From a virus, in IMG/VR virus record IMGVR_UViG_3300032236_000914, positions 1-21,019 of that record: a DNA stretch of 21,019 bases; one strand, 5' to 3'. The notes under the pieces are model-generated. The model was not told the origin of the DNA and searched no databases. It saw nothing but the letters and a program-made list of their open reading frames with translations. Shown piece by piece: positions 18,397-21,019 of this stretch. The position numbers and the translations under genes were made by a program. Numbering within the stretch: position 1 is the first letter of the stretch; every line of letters starts with the position of its first letter.

Positions 18397-18560
18397 CCTT
18401 TGAAGATTATATTAAAAGAATTAAAGAAGAAGATGAAGAATTGCTAAAGAATCTCGGATCTGATTTTGATGAAGAAGGTATACCATATTGGGAAAAGTGG
18501 CATAAGCGTATTGACAATCCCGCCGTTGATAGTGTAGAATCAACACATGACAAAAATTGA
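18393..18560 (+). CDS. Small acidic phage protein (55 aa) of unknown function
   Basis: The frame starts MTFEDYIKRIKEEDEELLKN and ends VDSVESTHDKN, helical and acidic. AAGGGGG lies about 11 nt before the ATG (a good ribosome site), the start overlaps the previous stop, and the end overlaps thyX by 14 nt. The thyX promoter lies inside it. Confidence 0.6.
   Translation: MTFEDYIKRIKEEDEELLKNLGSDFDEEGIPYWEKWHKRIDNPAVDSVESTHDKN
18511..18540 (+). promoter_or_regulatory. Promoter, TTGACA-N18-TAGAAT, leaderless thyX
   Basis: TTGACA at 18511-18516 and TAGAAT at 18535-18540 with 18 nt between. The gap to the thyX ATG is 6 nt, and no ribosome site is present. Confidence 0.75.
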
Positions 18561-19245
18561 TGTATTAGATAAAGGCTATGTACGTTTAGTAGATGTATTG
18601 GGTAATGATTTATCAATTGTAAATGCAGCTCGTGTTTCATATGACAAAGAATCTACTGAATTTGGATTAAGAGATGAAAAATTAATTGATTTCTTGATTA
18701 GAGAAGGACACACTTCCCCGCTCAGACACGCAGCCCTTACATTTGAGATTTATGCCCCATTAATGGTGGCACGTCAATGGTGGAAGTATGCAGTTGCATC
18801 TACACATATTGATGATCAAAATGGGTGGAATGAATCATCTCGCAGATATATTACAGAAAAAGAAGAATTTTATATTCCAGAAGAAGATCAGTGGCGATCA
18901 AAACCAGAAAATTCTAAACAGGGTTCAGGAGAACCAGTAAACAAATATGTTGGTTATAGCTATACTGAATTACTTAAGGATTATATTAAAAAAGGTGAAC
19001 ATTATTATCAATTGGCACTTCAAGATAATATAGCACCAGAGCTTGCTAGATTATTTCTTCCTGCATATGGTATGTACGTTCGTTGGAGATGGACTACGAG
19101 TTTACAAGGCGTCATTACATTTTTAAATCAAAGATTACCTCATGATGCACAGGTAGAAATTCAAGATTATGCTAAAGCAGTTAAAGATTTATCTTCGTCA
19201 GCATTTCCTAAGACATTCGTTAGTTGGAGTAAAAATGAATACTGA
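18547..19245 (+). CDS. thyX: Flavin-dependent thymidylate synthase ThyX (variant motif)
   Basis: 232 residues. The first part (IVNAARVSYDKES, LREGHTSPLRH-type segment, FEIYAPLMVARQWWKY) and the C-terminal YVRWRWTTSLQGVITFLNQR follow ThyX. The signature RHRx7S is altered: ARQWWKYAVAS at 75-85 has WWKY where RHR is expected, and NESSRRY (95-101) follows after a short insert. ThyX methylates dUMP to dTMP with FAD and methylenetetrahydrofolate; some phage homologues also vary here, so activity is probable but not certain. It would supply thymidine for an AT-rich genome. Leaderless promoter just upstream. Confidence 0.9.
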   Translation: MTKIDVLDKGYVRLVDVLGNDLSIVNAARVSYDKESTEFGLRDEKLIDFLIREGHTSPLRHAALTFEIYAPLMVARQWWKYAVASTHIDDQNGWNESSRRYITEKEEFYIPEEDQWRSKPENSKQGSGEPVNKYVGYSYTELLKDYIKKGEHYYQLALQDNIAPELARLFLPAYGMYVRWRWTTSLQGVITFLNQRLPHDAQVEIQDYAKAVKDLSSSAFPKTFVSWSKNEY

Positions 19246-19288
19246 GTTAGAATTTGATGATGAATACCCTATTGATGATAGAATGTGA
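19235..19288 (+). CDS. Possible 17-aa acidic peptide overlapping the thyX end
   Basis: MNTELEFDDEYPIDDRM, starting 11 nt before the end of thyX in another frame. It fits the pattern of tiny overlapping phage genes but has no ribosome site of note and may be chance. Confidence 0.2.
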   Translation: MNTELEFDDEYPIDDRM

Positions 19289-19294
19289 TAGAAT
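19286..19294 (+). promoter_or_regulatory. Extended -10 promoter, TGATAGAAT, leaderless HNH gene at 19302
   Basis: TG at 19286-19287 and TAGAAT at 19289-19294, 7 nt before the ATG. A TATAAT also lies at 19294-19299 but is only 2 nt from the ATG, too close. Confidence 0.6.
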
Positions 19295-19301
19295 ATAATG
19301 T

Positions 19302-19715
19302 ATGGAAACAAAAACTTGTTCAAAATGTAAAATAAAAAAAGATAAATCAGAATTTACTAGACGTTCTGATAGAAAAAACTCTTTATTTTCAGAATGTAAA
19401 TCATGTAACAACAAAAGGTCTAAAGAGTATAAAGCCAGAATGCTTGAATCTAATCCAGAGCAATTTAAAATAAGGGAAAAAGCTAATAGATTAAAGTCTG
19501 TTTATGGAATAAATCCTGATGAATATAAAGTTATTTATAAATCTCAAGATGGCAGATGTGCAATATGTAAAAAGAAAGATAAATTAGTTGTTGACCATGA
19601 TCATGCAACTAAAAAAATTAGAGGGCTTTTGTGTCATCATTGTAACTTAGTTTTGGGTCATTCAAAGGATACTGTACAAATCTTAAAAAATGCGATAGAA
19701 TATCTACAACAATAA
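19302..19715 (+). CDS. Endonuclease VII-like HNH endonuclease
   Basis: 137 residues. N-terminal zinc ribbon (CSKC at 6-9, CKSC at 32-35), basic linker, then C86/C89 (GRCAICK), VVDHDH at 96-101 and RGLLCHHCN with C111/C114 and N115. The design equals that of the genes at 5445 and 20229, but the linker sequence differs strongly, so they are diverged family members rather than recent copies. It sits between thyX and the dimer glycosylase, with its own leaderless promoter, as expected for an inserted homing-type gene. Confidence 0.88.
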   Translation: METKTCSKCKIKKDKSEFTRRSDRKNSLFSECKSCNNKRSKEYKARMLESNPEQFKIREKANRLKSVYGINPDEYKVIYKSQDGRCAICKKKDKLVVDHDHATKKIRGLLCHHCNLVLGHSKDTVQILKNAIEYLQQ

Positions 19716-19728
19716 CAAAGGATAAAAA

Positions 19729-20220
19729 ATGCAAACATTCCTTCCATATCCCGCCATGCGGGACAGTTTAGATGCATTGGACAACAAGCGTCTTAACAAG
19801 CAAATCCTAGAGACATATCAAATTCTAAATGTATTGTCTGGTCAGTCCAAGTCTGGTGCTTGGCGTAATCATCCCGCCGTACTTATGTGGGCGGGTGCTG
19901 AGAATGAATTGTGGCGTTATGGTATGACTGCTATTGCACTTGCCGATATGCGTGGAATTAAGACTGAAAACAATCTTGCTAATATGCAAGCACTTGCTAG
20001 TAAAGCTGCGGTATATTGGGGTAATGATGAACCAATGTGGCGTAAAAATCCTGAAGTTCTTAAGCGTGTTAATGCTACGCATAAAGCTAATTTATATCGC
20101 AAAGATCCAATTTACTACGAAGATTTTCATGATGCAGTAGACAATAAGTATAATAAACCATGTTGTGATAGATGCCAATATTATTGGCCAGTTGCAACAC
20201 ATGTCACTACTATGATATAA
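19729..20220 (+). CDS. Pyrimidine dimer DNA glycosylase-like protein (Pyr_excise)
   Basis: 163 residues. MQTFLPYPAMRDSLDALDNK at 1-20, RLNKQILETYQIL and AWRNHPAVLMWAG (44-56), then LWRYGMTAIA match the T4 endonuclease V/DenV-type Pyr_excise family and its actinobacterial relatives (MSMEG_6728 type). The T4 enzyme cleaves the glycosyl bond at UV dimers with its N-terminal Thr2; here residue 2 is Gln, as in the relatives, so mechanism may differ. The C-terminal CCDRCQYYW may bind metal. UV repair would suit a phage of sunlit water. Ribosome site AAAGGAT lies about 7 nt upstream. Confidence 0.8.
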   Translation: MQTFLPYPAMRDSLDALDNKRLNKQILETYQILNVLSGQSKSGAWRNHPAVLMWAGAENELWRYGMTAIALADMRGIKTENNLANMQALASKAAVYWGNDEPMWRKNPEVLKRVNATHKANLYRKDPIYYEDFHDAVDNKYNKPCCDRCQYYWPVATHVTTMI

Positions 20221-20221
20221 T
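20213..20221 (+). promoter_or_regulatory. Extended -10 promoter, TGATATAAT, leaderless HNH gene at 20229
   Basis: TG-A-TATAAT overlapping the stop of the glycosylase gene, 7 nt before the ATG. No -35 needed for an extended -10. Confidence 0.65.
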
Positions 20222-20228
20222 ATGTATT

Positions 20229-20810
20229 ATGGAAAAATGTAGTTACAATGATTGCGAAAAAAATGCAAAAAGGTCGGGACTATGTCGGACCCACTGGAAT
20301 CTTGTGCATTATGGCAAATGCTTAAATGGTTGCAAACAACCAGCATCACAAAAATCTGGATTTTGTACAAATTGTATAAATAGAGGAAATAAAGCTCCAG
20401 AAAAAAGAAATAAAGGTTCATTATTAAACAATGATGTGGAAAGAGTTTGCAGCAAATGCAAAGATGTTTTTGAAATAAATGTTTTTATTAAGTCAGGACA
20501 CAAGAATAGGTGTATTGAATGTCAAAAACAGCAAAAGTTTAAAGATTATTTAAAGAGAAACTACAACTTGACGGTATCTGAGTATGAGGATCTGTCAAAA
20601 AATGGTTGTATGATTTGCGGTAAAGATGAAAAACAAAATAATAAAAAACTATCCGTAGATCATGATCATGAATGTTGTGATGGCAGGACGAGTTGCGGTA
20701 AATGCATCAGAGGTGTATTATGCGATTTATGTAATAGAGCAGTAGGTTTTTTTAAGAACAATCCAGAGTTAGGTTTAAAAATGTACCGATACTTGCGAAA
20801 GGCAGAATAA
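20229..20810 (+). CDS. Endonuclease VII-like HNH endonuclease with extra zinc motifs
   Basis: 193 residues from the ATG at 20229; further upstream in-frame codons lie inside the glycosylase gene and before the -10 box. Besides the ribbon CSKC (74-77)/CIEC (95-98) and the HNH core (C127/C130, VDHDH at 143-147, RGVLCDLCN with C165/C168 and N169), it has an added N-terminal module with C4, C9, C19, H22 and C31/C35, C46/C49, which looks like two small zinc fingers for DNA targeting. ECCDGRTSCGKCIRG is shared with the gene at 5445 (SCCNKARSCGKCVRG), so these two are the closer relatives. Confidence 0.88.
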   Translation: MEKCSYNDCEKNAKRSGLCRTHWNLVHYGKCLNGCKQPASQKSGFCTNCINRGNKAPEKRNKGSLLNNDVERVCSKCKDVFEINVFIKSGHKNRCIECQKQQKFKDYLKRNYNLTVSEYEDLSKNGCMICGKDEKQNNKKLSVDHDHECCDGRTSCGKCIRGVLCDLCNRAVGFFKNNPELGLKMYRYLRKAE

Positions 20811-20953
20811 TGTGTGAGTCCAAAGAACTAATTGAAATGCAGATACGTGCTCAAGTTGTAATGGAATTACTTAAAGATTCTTATTACACATATGGTGGCG
20901 GTAATCTACGAGATGGAGTAAATCGGATTATGGGTGTGGTATTGAACAAATGA
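20810..20953 (+). CDS. Small phage protein (47 aa) of unknown function
   Basis: The frame begins MCESKELIEMQIRAQVVMEL and ends GVNRIMGVVLNK: one helix, a SYYTYGGGNLRDG turn and a final helix. The ATG overlaps the HNH stop (TAATG) and the end overlaps the next ATG (ATGA), the coupling pattern of true genes here. No family is recognised. Confidence 0.6.
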   Translation: MCESKELIEMQIRAQVVMELLKDSYYTYGGGNLRDGVNRIMGVVLNK

Positions 20954-21019
20954 GTGATAAATACAATAGATGCCCATATTGCAATAGCCTAAGAAAGCGT
21001 TACATGGTATTAGGTGATC
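20950..21019 (+). CDS. Zinc-ribbon protein, N-terminal fragment (cut by window end)
   Basis: MSDKYNRCPYCNSLRKRYMV is followed by a few residues before the window ends. The CPYC pair is the first half of a probable zinc ribbon. The ATG overlaps the previous stop. Function cannot be judged. Confidence 0.55.
   Translation, partial: MSDKYNRCPYCNSLRKRYMVLGD

Overview
This window looks like a block of an AT-rich (by eye roughly one-third G+C), tailed double-stranded DNA phage that infects an actinobacterium. A phage is indicated by a large terminase with ATPase and nuclease motifs next to a probable small terminase, virion-type beta-rich proteins, a probable holin, seven tRNA genes and five free-standing HNH-type nucleases. 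An actinobacterial host is indicated by a WhiB-like four-cysteine protein, a DUF7455-type zinc protein and many promoters that place the -10 box only 4-9 nt before the start codon, a leaderless layout common in Actinobacteria. The protein set fits a freshwater low-GC actinobacterial host, but that is inference. Every gene I can support lies on the + strand; no integrase, repressor, IS element or CRISPR was seen.

Layout. 1-2179: glycan and nucleotide genes (a cytidylyltransferase cut by the window edge, a two-domain glycosyltransferase, an Nmad1/DUF1599 protein). 2186-4725: FmdB-like zinc ribbon, probable TerS, TerL. 4761-6303: small genes, tRNA-Asn, an endonuclease VII-like HNH gene whose end overlaps tRNA-Ile, then tRNA-Gln, a 119-nt structured RNA candidate, tRNA-Thr and tRNA-Ser. 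6327-8597: an HNH gene and three virion-type genes. 8598-9369: two regulatory/RNA-rich gaps around hsp20. 9370-10554: probable holin, Dps, HNH. 10551-11693: promoter, short terminator, tRNA-Lys, tRNA-Arg, secreted subtilase. 11696-13151: virion-type genes, including one with an in-frame internal start behind a consensus Shine-Dalgarno, ended by a strong terminator. 13170-15945: SLOG-like protein, GroES, WhiB, small genes, thioredoxin and an HslV/proteasome-like Ntn hydrolase. 15961-17200: a strongly promoted secreted surface protein with its own terminator. 17203-21019: membrane proteins, tiny genes, ThyX, a pyrimidine-dimer glycosylase and two endonuclease VII-like genes.

How it may work together. 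DNA packaging and virion genes are interleaved with host-takeover functions: chaperones (HSP20, GroES), stress and redox proteins (Dps, thioredoxin), DNA precursor and repair enzymes (Nmad1, ThyX, dimer glycosylase), possible regulators (WhiB) and proteins sent outside the cell (subtilase, Ig-like/coiled-coil protein). Two promoter styles recur: consensus -35/-10 promoters with a real leader, three of whose leaders carry TACTAACA before the ribosome site, and -10-centred promoters that leave almost no leader, used by all four HNH genes that are not translationally coupled. The most novel-looking items are the structured RNA in the tRNA cluster, the multi-hairpin RNA between hsp20 and the holin, the leader peptide/hairpin before hsp20, and the nested gene at 12301-13101.
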